Part shown: in pieces, positions 54,191-62,455 of the stretch | Position numbering within the stretch: the stretch's first letter is position 1 | Layout: the number at the start of each line of letters is the position of its first letter | DNA from: Faecalibacterium sp. An121 | GTDB lineage: Bacteria > Bacillota > Clostridia > Oscillospirales > Ruminococcaceae | DNA length: 64,000 nt | Assembly: GCF_002160915.1 (NCBI RefSeq) | Contig: NZ_NFLM01000006.1 | Location: forward strand, 1 to 64,000 | Direction: 5' to 3' | Notes under the pieces: generated by a model | What the model was told of the DNA's origin: nothing | Databases searched by the model: none | What the model saw: only the letters and a program-made list of their open reading frames with translations | Program-made: the position numbers and the translations under genes

Positions 54191-55015
54191 ATGCAGTTTT
54201 CATTTGCCAAAGGGCGTTTTGCGGCGTGCTGCCTTCTTCTGGGCGCCGCCTGTGCAGCGGCGGGGTTTGCCCTGGGCGCGGCGCTGTCGGCGCGTCCCTC
54301 TGCCGGGAAGGCCCCGGCGCCCAGCGTCCGCCTTCTTCCCGCAGCCATCTCTCAGCCATCGCCGCCGCAAAGCCAGCCCCTGCCCCAGCGCCTGGTCTGC
54401 CTGACCTTCGATGACGGCCCCAGCCGCACCACCCCCGCCGTACTGGAGGCTCTGGCCGCGGAAGGGGTGCCCGCCACCTTTTTTGTAGTGGCCAGCGAAT
54501 CCAACGAATCGTACCTGCCTCTGGTGCAGCAGGCCCAGCAGGCGGGTCATGAGATTGCCCTGCATTCCGCCTCCCATAAGTACAGCGACATCTACCGCAG
54601 TGCCGACGCCTTTTGGGCCGACATCGAGCTGCTGCGCCAGCGCCTGGCCCCCTATGTGGACGCCGAAGAACTCCGCTGCCTGCGGTTCCCCGGGGGCAGC
54701 ACCAACACGGTCAGCCACAAATACGGCGGCAGCGGCATCATGCAGCAGCTCAAGGAGCAGGCCGAGCAGCAGGGCCTGCGCTGGGTGGACTGGAACGTCT
54801 GCGCCGAAGATGCCACCGGCCAAAAGCTCTCGGCCGACGCGGTCTGCCGCAATGTGACCGAGGGCAGCCAGGGGCTGGACCGGTGTGTGGTTTTGATGCA
54901 CGATTCGGCCACCACGGCCACCACCGCCCAGGCGCTGCCTTCTATCATCCGCTGGTACAAGGAAAACGGCTATACCTTCTGCACCGTATCCCAGCTGTAC
55001 GGCAGAACCGGCTGA
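54191..55015 (+). CDS. Polysaccharide deacetylase, membrane-anchored
   Basis: A 274-residue NodB-type deacetylase. An N-terminal hydrophobic anchor ('ACCLLLGAACAAAGFALGAA') and a Pro/Ser linker precede motif 1 'VCLTFDDGPSRTT', motif 2 'HEIALHSASHKYSDIYR', motif 3 'LRCLRFPGGSTNT', and the late 'RCVVLMHDSATTA'. The Asp pair and two His of the metal site are present. It probably removes acetyl groups from peptidoglycan or another wall glycan outside the cell. AAGGAGG precedes the ATG. First host protein gene after the ICE. Confidence 0.92.
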   Translation: MQFSFAKGRFAACCLLLGAACAAAGFALGAALSARPSAGKAPAPSVRLLPAAISQPSPPQSQPLPQRLVCLTFDDGPSRTTPAVLEALAAEGVPATFFVVASESNESYLPLVQQAQQAGHEIALHSASHKYSDIYRSADAFWADIELLRQRLAPYVDAEELRCLRFPGGSTNTVSHKYGGSGIMQQLKEQAEQQGLRWVDWNVCAEDATGQKLSADAVCRNVTEGSQGLDRCVVLMHDSATTATTAQALPSIIRWYKENGYTFCTVSQLYGRTG

Positions 55016-55051
55016 AAGGAGCTGCATCCACCCGCCGCCCTCCCCCGCAGC

Positions 55052-55092
55052 AAAAAAAACGCCAGACTGCCCACAGACAGCCCGGCGTTCTT
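55052..55092. terminator. Bidirectional terminator between convergent genes
   Basis: AACGCC (55058-55063) and GGCGTT (55084-55089) with inner CTG...CAG pairing; A run to the left and TTCTTTG to the right give T-rich tails on both strands. Confidence 0.75.
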
Positions 55093-55134
55093 TGTTGCTA
55101 TGTCTTTTTGGCAGAAGGGCGTTACCGATCCATC

Positions 55135-56277
55135 CTAAGCCAGGATGGCCCACAGCGCCAGCAGCACCGCCAAAAAGAGCAGATTGGACAGGGTGAACAG
55201 GGCAAAATAACGCCCCTTCCCTGCCGGCTCCTCCCGGGCGATCTGCCGGTAGGAGATCAGGCTGGCCATCGACGCGATGAGGGTACCCAGACCGCCCAGG
55301 TTGGTGCCGATGATAAGAGCCTGCACATCCTGGGTAAAACCGGACAGCAGCAGCGCCGCCGGCACGTTGCTGGTGACCTGGGAGGCCAGTACCGCCACCA
55401 GCACCTCCCGTCCGGCGATGATCTGCCGCAGCCAGTCCGAAAAAGCCTCCACCCGGCCCAGATTTCCGATAAAGACGAAAAAGGCCACAAAGGTCAGCAG
55501 CAGGGAGTAATCCACCCGGCCCAACGTGGCCCGGTCCGCCAGCAGCGTAGCCGCCAGCACCGCTCCAAACGCCACCGGATAGGGCAGCACCCGCACCACC
55601 GCCAGCAGGCAGACCACGAACAGGGCCGCATCCATCCAGATGATCCGCCCGTCCGCTGCAACGCTCTGCTGCGGGGCCAGGAAGGGGCCGCCGGTCCCCT
55701 TGCGGACCGGACTGCCGCCCCGGCAGAGCCATACCGCCCAGCCGGCCAGCAGCGCCAGCGAGGCCAGCGTATAGGGCAGCATCAGGGCCACAAAGGCGCC
55801 CATCCCCATGCCGCTGCGGCCATACAGATAGAGGTTCTGGGGGTTGCCGATGGGGGTCAGCATACTGCCCAGGTTGGCCGCGATGGTCTGCATACACACC
55901 ACCGGCAGGATCAGTTTTTCCCGCGCCTCGGCGCTCAGGCTGTTCAGGACTACAAAGGTAAAGGGCACGAAGGTGAGCAGCGACACATCGTTGGTGATGA
56001 ACATACTGCCAAAAAAGCACAGCCCCACCAACACCAGGACCAGCTGCAAAGTACTGCCCGTCAGAGCCAGCAGGGCCCGGCCCATCCGGTCAAAGATCCC
56101 CTGCTGCCGCAGCCCGGCCATCACGGTCATCAGCGAAAAGAGGATGGCCAGGGTACGGAAGTCGATGTAGCCGAGATACGCCCCATCCGGGGGTACAAAA
56201 AAGGCCGAGAGCAGCGCCAGGACCGCCGCCACCGAAAGGACGGCCTCCTGTTTGATGAATCGTATCAACTTTGTCAT
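55135..56277 (-). CDS. SLC13/ArsB/CitMHS-type anion transporter
   Basis: A 380-residue polytopic membrane protein with about eleven hydrophobic helices. Marks of the CitMHS (PF03600) superfamily are 'YIDFRTLAILFSLMTVMAGL', 'GSMFITNDVSLLTFVPFTF', 'NLGSMLTPIGNPQNLYLYG' and the mirrored 'VTSNVPAALLLSGF' and 'GTNLGGLGTLIASMASLISY'. It moves a carboxylate, arsenite or other anion; the substrate cannot be told. ATG 56277 (MTKLIRF) is the likely start; an in-frame GTG-type start lies 15 bases upstream. Confidence 0.88.
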   Translation of the reverse strand: MTKLIRFIKQEAVLSVAAVLALLSAFFVPPDGAYLGYIDFRTLAILFSLMTVMAGLRQQGIFDRMGRALLALTGSTLQLVLVLVGLCFFGSMFITNDVSLLTFVPFTFVVLNSLSAEAREKLILPVVCMQTIAANLGSMLTPIGNPQNLYLYGRSGMGMGAFVALMLPYTLASLALLAGWAVWLCRGGSPVRKGTGGPFLAPQQSVAADGRIIWMDAALFVVCLLAVVRVLPYPVAFGAVLAATLLADRATLGRVDYSLLLTFVAFFVFIGNLGRVEAFSDWLRQIIAGREVLVAVLASQVTSNVPAALLLSGFTQDVQALIIGTNLGGLGTLIASMASLISYRQIAREEPAGKGRYFALFTLSNLLFLAVLLALWAILA

Positions 56278-56337
56278 GATTCCCACCCGCAAAAGGGAGC
56301 GGCACTGACCGCGCCGCTCCCCCGTTTTGTTGAACTT

Positions 56338-57741
56338 TTACTGCTTTGCCGCAAGGAAGGTGCTGAAAGCGCGGTAAGCCATGTACAGGTCGTTCTTGCT
56401 GACCACCTCGAAGGGCGAGTGCATGGACAGCACGGGCACGCCGATATCCACCACGGCGATCCCCTGGTGGGCCACTTCGGTGGCCACCGTGCCGCCGCCG
56501 CCCAGGTCGATGCGGCCCAGCTCCCCGATCTGCCAGGCCACGTCGGCCTGGTCCATCATCCGGGTCAGGTAACCCATCTGCTCGGCGGTGGCGTCGTTGG
56601 CGCCGCTCTTGCCGCGGCTGCCGGTGTACTTGAAGAAGGCCACGCCCCGGCCGGCATAGGTGCCGTTCTGGGGCTCAAAGGCGCTGGACCAGGTGGGGTC
56701 GTAGGCGGCAGTGACGTCCGCCGACAGGCACAGGCTGTTGCGGAAGGCACGGATCTCATCGGCCCCCTGCATCCGGCACAGCTGGCGCAGCCAGTCGAAG
56801 GTGTAGGCGCTGCCCATGCCGGTGATGCCGTAGCTGCCGATCTCCTCCTTGTCTGCCAGAACGCAGATGGTGGTGAAGGCGGGGTCCTTGACCTCCAGCT
56901 CGGCCTTCAGGGCGGCGTAGGCGTCCACCCGGTCATCCTGGCCGTAGCCGCCCACCATCGACCGGTCAAAGCCGATGTCGCGGGCGGGGCTGGCGGGGAC
57001 GATCTCCAGCTCGGCGCGGGTGAAGTCCTTCTCGGTGACGCCGTATTTCTCGTTGAGCAGGATCATGGTGTTCAGCTTGACCTTCTCCTTGACGTCCTCA
57101 TCCTCCACGGCGTCCGAGCCGATCAGGATATTCAGTTCCTCACCCCGGATGCCGTCGGACAGCTCGCGTTTGTTCTGCTCGGCGCTCAGGTGCGGCAGCA
57201 GGTCGGTGATGCAGAACACCGGATCCCCTGCGTCCTCGCCCACCTGCAGGGTGACGGTGGTACCGTCGGCCCGGGTGAACACGCCGTGGATGGCCAGCGG
57301 CATGGTGACCCACTGGTACTTGCGGATGCCGCCGTAGTAGTGGGTCTTGAGGTAGCTGAAGTGGGAAGCCTCATACAGAGGGTTGGGCCGGACGTCCAGC
57401 CGGGGGCTGTCGATGTGGGCGATGACCAGGTGGAAGCCCTCCTCCATCGAGCGGGTGCCGATGGTGCCGCAGAGCACCGTCTTGCCCTGGTAGATCCAGT
57501 AGACCTTGTCGCCGGCAGCGTACTGCTTGCGGTCATCGTACAGCTGGTAGCCCGCTTCCTGCAGGGCCTTCTCGGCGTAGACAGCCACTTCCCGCTCGGT
57601 CTTGCAGCGGGTCAGGAAATCCTTGTAGCCCTCACCAAAAGCGGCGGCAGCCTGACGCACCTGGGCGTCCTTGTCGCACTTGTAGGCGGGCTCGTACAGC
57701 AGCTCTTTGGCTTTCTGCTGTGCGGCAGTCAGTTCTTTCAT
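56338..57741 (-). CDS. M18 family aminopeptidase
   Basis: A 467-residue dinuclear zinc aminopeptidase. Metal and catalytic motifs are 'LVIAHIDSPRLDVRPN', 'VGGYGQDDRVDAYAAL', 'CVLADKEEIGSYGITG', 'LCLSADVTAAYDP' and the late 'VPVLSMHSPFEVVSKNDLY'. The protein lacks a signal peptide and acts in the cytoplasm, trimming N-terminal residues (acidic or neutral) from peptides. Length is typical. Its ATG follows a GAGAGGTG site. Confidence 0.95.
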   Translation of the reverse strand: MKELTAAQQKAKELLYEPAYKCDKDAQVRQAAAAFGEGYKDFLTRCKTEREVAVYAEKALQEAGYQLYDDRKQYAAGDKVYWIYQGKTVLCGTIGTRSMEEGFHLVIAHIDSPRLDVRPNPLYEASHFSYLKTHYYGGIRKYQWVTMPLAIHGVFTRADGTTVTLQVGEDAGDPVFCITDLLPHLSAEQNKRELSDGIRGEELNILIGSDAVEDEDVKEKVKLNTMILLNEKYGVTEKDFTRAELEIVPASPARDIGFDRSMVGGYGQDDRVDAYAALKAELEVKDPAFTTICVLADKEEIGSYGITGMGSAYTFDWLRQLCRMQGADEIRAFRNSLCLSADVTAAYDPTWSSAFEPQNGTYAGRGVAFFKYTGSRGKSGANDATAEQMGYLTRMMDQADVAWQIGELGRIDLGGGGTVATEVAHQGIAVVDIGVPVLSMHSPFEVVSKNDLYMAYRAFSTFLAAKQ

Positions 57742-57800
57742 TTCTATACACCTCTCAATTTACATTCCAGGGTTTTTGCAAAATGCACTTTGTTTCGCCC

Positions 57801-57838
57801 TAAAATACTGTAAAGTGAAATCACTTTTCAGTATTTTA
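57801..57838. repeat. Long A+T-rich inverted repeat between GNAT and M18 genes
   Basis: Arms of 18 bases (57801-57818 and 57821-57838), TAAAATACTG then AAAGTGA, match except one T.T pair and have a 2-base loop. It lies 60 bases before the M18 start and 36 after the GNAT stop. No T-run follows. It may be an operator or an unusual terminator. Confidence 0.6.
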
Positions 57839-57873
57839 CGCGCATCGCGCACCCGCAAAAGCCCTCTTTCCGT

Positions 57874-58656
57874 TTATATACTGGAGCCGTCATGCTCCGT
57901 ATAGCTTGGTTTCTGCTCTTCTCCCAGACTCAGGCGGGAAAGGTCGGTGCAGAGGTACTCATAGACCCGGTCCACCGTCTCAAAGCCCATCCGGGCGTAG
58001 AGATCTTTGGGCGTGTCCTCCGGGTCTGCGTGCAGGTACAGGGTGTTCCCTTCCCGCCTTGCCTGCAGGGCCATGGCCTTGAGCAGGGTCGTAGCCACAT
58101 AGCGGCAGCGGAACTCGCTGTCCACCAGCAGGCCGTCCATGCAGGTAAACCCGCCGTATGAATAGGTGTAGCAGGAGCCGGCCAGTTTCCCGTCCAGGTA
58201 AGCCCCATGGTAGGTGAGCTTCTGCCGCAGGCGGCAAAGGTTCCGCACCGTGAAATCCTCGCCGTACAGCGGGCCATAATAGCGCAGCTCGTTTTGCTCC
58301 AGCTGGGCGGGGTCAGGCAGTCCGACCGTGACGTTGGGGGCAGATTTCCAGGCCGAGGGATCCGCCTCGTTCGGCAGGACCATGGTCAGCGTTTCTTCCC
58401 GCTCCAGACCAAAGTCCTTCTCCAGCGGCGCGTATCCCTCCAGCTTGAGGAAACCGTCCCCTCTCGCCTTCTGGTACGCCAGCGCCCTGCGCACCTCCTG
58501 CTCCGACGGCTGCCCCTGATAGAAAAATGCGTTGTGATCGTATTTGTCCCGCAGCTGGTCATCCTCCCGCTTGGTCAGATGCTCCGAGAACGGGTGCGAG
58601 ACCGAAAACAGCGCCAGAAATTTCTCGTCGGTCCTTCTTGTCTGTATCATAATCAT
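57874..58656 (-). CDS. GNAT family N-acetyltransferase
   Basis: A 260-residue protein. The C-terminal GNAT fold is visible: 'YLDGKLAGSCYTYSYGGFTC', 'MDGLLVDSEFRCRYVATTLL' (the acetyl-CoA loop region), 'LYLHADPEDTPKDLYARMGF' and 'YEYLCTDLS'. The N-terminal half ('YDHNAFFYQGQPSEQEVRRA') resembles a second, degenerate GNAT domain. The acceptor is unknown. It follows the lytic transglycosylase gene by a short gap. Confidence 0.85.
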   Translation of the reverse strand: MIMIQTRRTDEKFLALFSVSHPFSEHLTKREDDQLRDKYDHNAFFYQGQPSEQEVRRALAYQKARGDGFLKLEGYAPLEKDFGLEREETLTMVLPNEADPSAWKSAPNVTVGLPDPAQLEQNELRYYGPLYGEDFTVRNLCRLRQKLTYHGAYLDGKLAGSCYTYSYGGFTCMDGLLVDSEFRCRYVATTLLKAMALQARREGNTLYLHADPEDTPKDLYARMGFETVDRVYEYLCTDLSRLSLGEEQKPSYTEHDGSSI

Positions 58657-58678
58657 ATTGTAATCTCCTCAAAGCCGC

Positions 58679-59245
58679 CTACGATGCAGCGTCATACAGC
58701 CTTGTATATCGCTCATAGCAGCGGAGGATCTTCTCTACATAGTGGTTCATCCGGCTGTATGGGAAGGAAGGCAGGGTCTTGCCGTCCCCCACATAGTCCT
58801 CATGGGCCAGCAGGCTGTCCACCGTGCCCCAGCCGCTGTGGTAGGCCGCAGCGGCGGTGGCCACATCCCCGCCATACCGGTCCAGGCAGAGCCGGAGATA
58901 ATACGCCCCAAAGCGGATGGCGCAGCCGGGGTCGTAGAGGTCGTCAAACGTCAGTGGTTCGTCGGGGGCCAGCTTGGACTTGATCCACTCAAAGGTGTCG
59001 CTGGTCATCTGCATCAGGCCCCGGGCCCCCACGCTGGACACTGCATCCGGCTTGAAACTGCTCTCGGTGCGGATGAAGGTATAGATGAGCAGCGGATCCA
59101 GGTCGTATTCCGCCGCATAGGTCTCCACCTGGGCGGAAAAGCGCCGGGGGTACAGCTGCAGCTCCACCTGGCGCACTGCGGTGGGCAGGCAGAGCAGCAG
59201 CACCGCCGCCAGCAAAAGGGCAATGCATGTTCTTCGTGATTTCAA
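58679..59245 (-). CDS. Membrane-anchored lytic transglycosylase (Slt/MltE-like)
   Basis: A 188-residue protein: N-terminal signal anchor ('CIALLLAAVLLLCLPTAV'), then the SLT domain with the catalytic Glu in 'IYTFIRTESSFKPDAVSSVG', followed by 'ARGLMQMTSDTFEWIKSKL', 'FGAYYLRLCLDRYGGDVATA' and 'AAYHSGWGTVDSLL'. It cuts peptidoglycan between MurNAc and GlcNAc at the outer face of the membrane. Its ATG overlaps the coaE stop (ATGA), so the two are coupled. Confidence 0.93.
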   Translation of the reverse strand: MKSRRTCIALLLAAVLLLCLPTAVRQVELQLYPRRFSAQVETYAAEYDLDPLLIYTFIRTESSFKPDAVSSVGARGLMQMTSDTFEWIKSKLAPDEPLTFDDLYDPGCAIRFGAYYLRLCLDRYGGDVATAAAAYHSGWGTVDSLLAHEDYVGDGKTLPSFPYSRMNHYVEKILRCYERYTRLYDAAS

Positions 59246-59862
59246 ACCGTCTGACCCGCGCCCCCTTTCGCCTCGGCCAGCAGCCGGGCCGCAAGGGCCT
59301 GGGCCTTGCGGTGCAGCTGCTCTTTGGTGCCGTCGTTGTGCAGCAGGATATCCGCCCGGGCCGCCAACTGGCTTTCGGGCAGCTGGGCGTCCAGGCGGCG
59401 GCGGGCCATTTCGGGGCTGATGCCGTCCCGCTGGACGATCCGCTCGACGCTGGTCTCGTAGGGAGCGGCGACTACCACCAGCTTATCCCACTGGCCGTCC
59501 AGGGCGCTGCCCACCAATACCGCCCCGTCGATCAAAAACAGAGGGCTGCCCGCAGCCCGGGCCTGCGCCTGGGCCTCATGGATGCGCCGGATGATGGCCG
59601 GGTGTGTGATGGCATCCAGCGCCGCCTTGCCTTCCGGAGTCTGGAAAGCGCGGTCGGCCAGCAGCCGCCGGTCCAGTACGCCGTCCCGAAGGATGTCGGA
59701 GCCGAACCGGTCCGCCAGCTGCACCAGCACCGGGCTGCCGGGCTGCAGGATCTCGCGGGAGATCTGGTCCGCATCGGCCGCCGGCACCCCCAAAGCAAGA
59801 AAGCAGGCGGTCACTGTGGATTTGCCGCAGCCGCTGCGGCCTGTGATCCCCACCGTCATCAT
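59242..59862 (-). CDS. coaE: Dephospho-CoA kinase
   Basis: A 206-residue kinase starting 'MMTVGITGRSGCGKSTVTAC' with the P-loop GRSGCGKST, then 'ADQISREILQPGSPVLVQLA', 'ITHPAIIRRIHEAQAQAR' and 'DKLVVVAAPYETSVERIVQR'. It makes the last step of CoA synthesis. The start overlaps the Sua5 stop (CTATGATG). Part of a housekeeping operon from prfA to the lytic transglycosylase. Confidence 0.93.
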   Translation of the reverse strand: MMTVGITGRSGCGKSTVTACFLALGVPAADADQISREILQPGSPVLVQLADRFGSDILRDGVLDRRLLADRAFQTPEGKAALDAITHPAIIRRIHEAQAQARAAGSPLFLIDGAVLVGSALDGQWDKLVVVAAPYETSVERIVQRDGISPEMARRRLDAQLPESQLAARADILLHNDGTKEQLHRKAQALAARLLAEAKGGAGQTV

Positions 59863-60887
59863 AGCCGGATCACCCGGAACGCCGCGGCGCGGATCAGACG
59901 GTTGTATACCGCCATCGAAACGCCGTCCTTCCGGGGGCAGCGGGCGTAGACCACCCGGTCCCCCTGTTCGTCCAGGGCCCGCAGGCACCGGAAGATATGC
60001 CGGGACTGATCGGCCCCGTCCCCTTCCCGGCCATATTCCACGCAGGGCACGCCCAGTTTCTCCGCCTCCCCGGTAAAGCACAGGCAGGCGGGGTCCTGGC
60101 CGGCATGGGCTTCCACATAGGCCTTGAACTGCTCAAAGCTCCCCTCCAGGATGGTGATATCCGCTTTGGGGGCGTAGTGTTTGTACTTCATGCCGGGGCT
60201 GCGGGCTACCTCGCCCTCCGCCAGCTTTTCCAGGATGGCCCCGGACAATATCACTTCCTCGCCCAGGGCGCGCTCCAGATCCTCCAGAGTGATGTACCCG
60301 GGGCGCAGTAGGGTGGGCTTCTCTCCCACCACCGAAACGACGGTGGATTCCACCCCCACCGCACAGGGGCCGCCATCCAGGATCAGGGGCAGGCGGCCCT
60401 GCATATCGGCCAGCACATCCTGGGCGGTGGTAGGGCTGGGCCTGCCCGAAAGGTTGGCCGAGGGGGCCGCAAAGGCGCAGCCGCTGGCCTCGATCACCTG
60501 GCGTACCACCGGGTGGCTGGGCATACGGATCCCCACCGTGTCCAGTCCGGCGCAGCACTCGTCGGCCACCTGGGGGCCGCGGGGCATGATGATGGTCAAA
60601 GGCCCCGGCCAGAAGGCCGCAGCCAGCAGCTGGGCCCGCTCGGGGAATTCGCTGACCAGGCCGGGCAGCATCTTTACATCGTCGATGTGGACGATGAGGG
60701 GGTTATCCTGGGGGCGGCCCTTGGCCTTGAAGATCTTTGCCACCGCGCTGCCGTTGCGGGCGTCGGCTGCAATGCCGTACACCGTCTCAGTGGGCAGCGC
60801 AATGATTTCTCCCTGCCGCAAAAGGGCGGCAGCCCGGGCAATGCCATCCCGGTCCGCCGGGCAGAGAAGGGTTTCTATCGCATCCAT
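59859..60887 (-). CDS. L-threonylcarbamoyladenylate synthase (Sua5/YwlC type)
   Basis: A 342-residue Sua5 protein. The YrdC domain shows 'GEIIALPTETVYGIAADARN', 'IFKAKGRPQDNPLIVHI', 'AFWPGPLTIIMP', 'GIRMPSHPVVRQVIEASG' and 'APSANLSGRPSPTTAQDVL'. The C-terminal Sua5 domain follows ('RSPGMKYKHYAPKADITI'). It makes threonylcarbamoyl-AMP for t6A modification of tRNAs that read ANN codons. ATG at 60887 is chosen; upstream in-frame codons belong to the prfA end. Directly after prfA. Confidence 0.94.
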   Translation of the reverse strand: MDAIETLLCPADRDGIARAAALLRQGEIIALPTETVYGIAADARNGSAVAKIFKAKGRPQDNPLIVHIDDVKMLPGLVSEFPERAQLLAAAFWPGPLTIIMPRGPQVADECCAGLDTVGIRMPSHPVVRQVIEASGCAFAAPSANLSGRPSPTTAQDVLADMQGRLPLILDGGPCAVGVESTVVSVVGEKPTLLRPGYITLEDLERALGEEVILSGAILEKLAEGEVARSPGMKYKHYAPKADITILEGSFEQFKAYVEAHAGQDPACLCFTGEAEKLGVPCVEYGREGDGADQSRHIFRCLRALDEQGDRVVYARCPRKDGVSMAVYNRLIRAAAFRVIRL

Positions 60888-60934
60888 TCTTTCATCGCTT
60901 TCCGGCGCGGTCAGGCCGCGCCTCATCCAACAGC

Positions 60935-62017
60935 TCAAAAAGCCAGTTTGCCCAGCTTTTCGGCCTGTTCATGCAGCACCAGGGCATCCAGCACCTCGTC
61001 CAACCCGCCGTCCATCACCTTATCCAGGTTGTGGACGGTCAGGCCGATCCGGTGGTCGGTGCAGCGGTCCTGGGGAAAATTGTACGTGCGTATCTTTTCG
61101 CTGCGGTCGCCGGTGCCCACCTGGGCCTGGCGCCCCGCGTTGATCTCGTCCTGCTGCTGGGCCTTTTTGTGGGCCAGCAGGCGGCTGCGCAGGATCTCCA
61201 GGGCTTTGTCCTTGTTCTGGAACTGGCTGCGCTCGTTCTGACACTCCACCACCATGCCGGTGGGCAGATGGGTGACCCGGATGGCGCTGGACGTCTTATT
61301 GATATGCTGGCCGCCGGCCCCCGATGAACGGAAGGTGTCGATGCGCAGATCTTTCATGTCCAGCTGCACCTCCACTTCCTCGGCCTGGGGCAGCACGGCC
61401 ACCGTGGCTGTGGATGTGTGGATGCGGCCCTGGGTCTCGGTGTCGGGCACCCGCTGCACCCGGTGGACCCCGCTTTCAAATTTCAGGCGGCTGTACGCCC
61501 CCTGGCCGTCCACCGACACCACCGCCTCCCGCACGCCCCCCAGCTCGGTCTCGCTGAGGCTGAGCAGCTCCAGCTGCCAGCGCCGGTTCTGGGCGTACAT
61601 GGTGTACATCCGCAGCAGGCTGTGGGCAAAGAGGGCTGCCTCCTCGCCTCCCACCCCGCTGCGGATCTCCATGATGACGCTGCGGTTGTCGTATTCATCC
61701 CGGGGCACAAGCAGCAGTTTGAGAGAATTTTCCAGTTTCGCCGCCTGTTGCGCTTTTTCGCAGATCTCCTGCTGTATCATCTGTTTGAAGTCCGGCTCCC
61801 GGGCGTCCTCGCTGTCCAGCAGAGCCTGGGCCTGGGCCAGGTGGTCCAGGGCGGTCTGCCATTCCCGGTAGGCAGCCACCGCCGGTTCCGCCTCGTGATA
61901 CTCCTGCATCAGGCGGCGGAACAACGCAGGATCCGCCGCGGTCTCGGGCTGGTTCAGCCTGTGGGCCAGTTCTTCAAAGCGGCGGCTGACCACCGCCATT
62001 TGCTGTTCCAGTGACAA
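60935..62017 (-). CDS. prfA: Peptide chain release factor 1
   Basis: A 360-residue RF1. The GGQ motif is in 'FRSSGAGGQHINKTSSAIRV' and the stop-codon reader PxT motif in 'VHRVQRVPDTETQGRIHTST', reading PDT. Length is standard. It ends translation at UAA and UAG. TTG at 62017 is preferred as start because AAAGGAG lies seven bases before it; a later ATG at residue 7 is possible. Confidence 0.96.
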   Translation of the reverse strand: MSLEQQMAVVSRRFEELAHRLNQPETAADPALFRRLMQEYHEAEPAVAAYREWQTALDHLAQAQALLDSEDAREPDFKQMIQQEICEKAQQAAKLENSLKLLLVPRDEYDNRSVIMEIRSGVGGEEAALFAHSLLRMYTMYAQNRRWQLELLSLSETELGGVREAVVSVDGQGAYSRLKFESGVHRVQRVPDTETQGRIHTSTATVAVLPQAEEVEVQLDMKDLRIDTFRSSGAGGQHINKTSSAIRVTHLPTGMVVECQNERSQFQNKDKALEILRSRLLAHKKAQQQDEINAGRQAQVGTGDRSEKIRTYNFPQDRCTDHRIGLTVHNLDKVMDGGLDEVLDALVLHEQAEKLGKLAF

Positions 62018-62067
62018 AAGGGTCTCCTTTCTGCATCGCGTCGCAAGTACCTGCAAAAAGAGAGCGT

Positions 62068-62271
62068 CTACCCTTTGTCGTCGGGACCGGGAGCGGGCTT
62101 CAGGACCTTTTTGATGTTCTTTTCGATCTTGGCCCGGGGCAGCATGACCTCCCGCCCGCAGCCTGTGCAGCGGATGCGGAAATCCATCCCCACCCGCAGC
62201 ACCTCAAAGCTCGAAGCGCCGCAGGGGTGTTTTTTCCGTGTCTGAATGATGTCGCCCACAGCGATGTCCAT
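62068..62271 (-). CDS. DUF951 family small protein
   Basis: A 67-residue protein starting 'MDIAVGDIIQTRKKHPCGAS' with 'WEVLRVG'-like 'FEVLRVGMDFRIRCTGCGRE' and 'VMLPRAKIEKNIKKVL', the DUF951 (PF06107) signature. The Cys residues (HPCG, CTGC) suggest a zinc site. It is a conserved Firmicute protein often near ribosome or GTPase genes; function unknown. AAAGGAG precedes the ATG at 62271, and longer frames upstream are not needed. Confidence 0.9.
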   Translation of the reverse strand: MDIAVGDIIQTRKKHPCGASSFEVLRVGMDFRIRCTGCGREVMLPRAKIEKNIKKVLKPAPGPDDKG

Positions 62272-62455
62272 AAAGCCGGACTCCTTTCCTTTCTGTGTGT
62301 ACGGGCCAAAACGCACCGTATCCCATAGTATAAAACAAATGACCGCAAAAATCAACAAAGCAAATACCGGGCTGAAAAATTGCATATGCTGTAACAGGCC
62401 GCCCCGGCGGCTTGCTACCGACCATGCAACAGAACCGAAGAAAGAGGAATGAAAG

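Noticed and set aside
54200-56020. 606-codon minus-strand frame over the deacetylase and transporter
   Set aside because: Composition-driven shadow; Pro/Gly/Arg-rich with no domain.
54613-57813. 1066-codon plus-strand open frame running over the deacetylase, transporter and M18 genes
   Set aside because: Low-complexity Gln/His/Gly-rich translation, antisense or out of frame to three well-supported genes.
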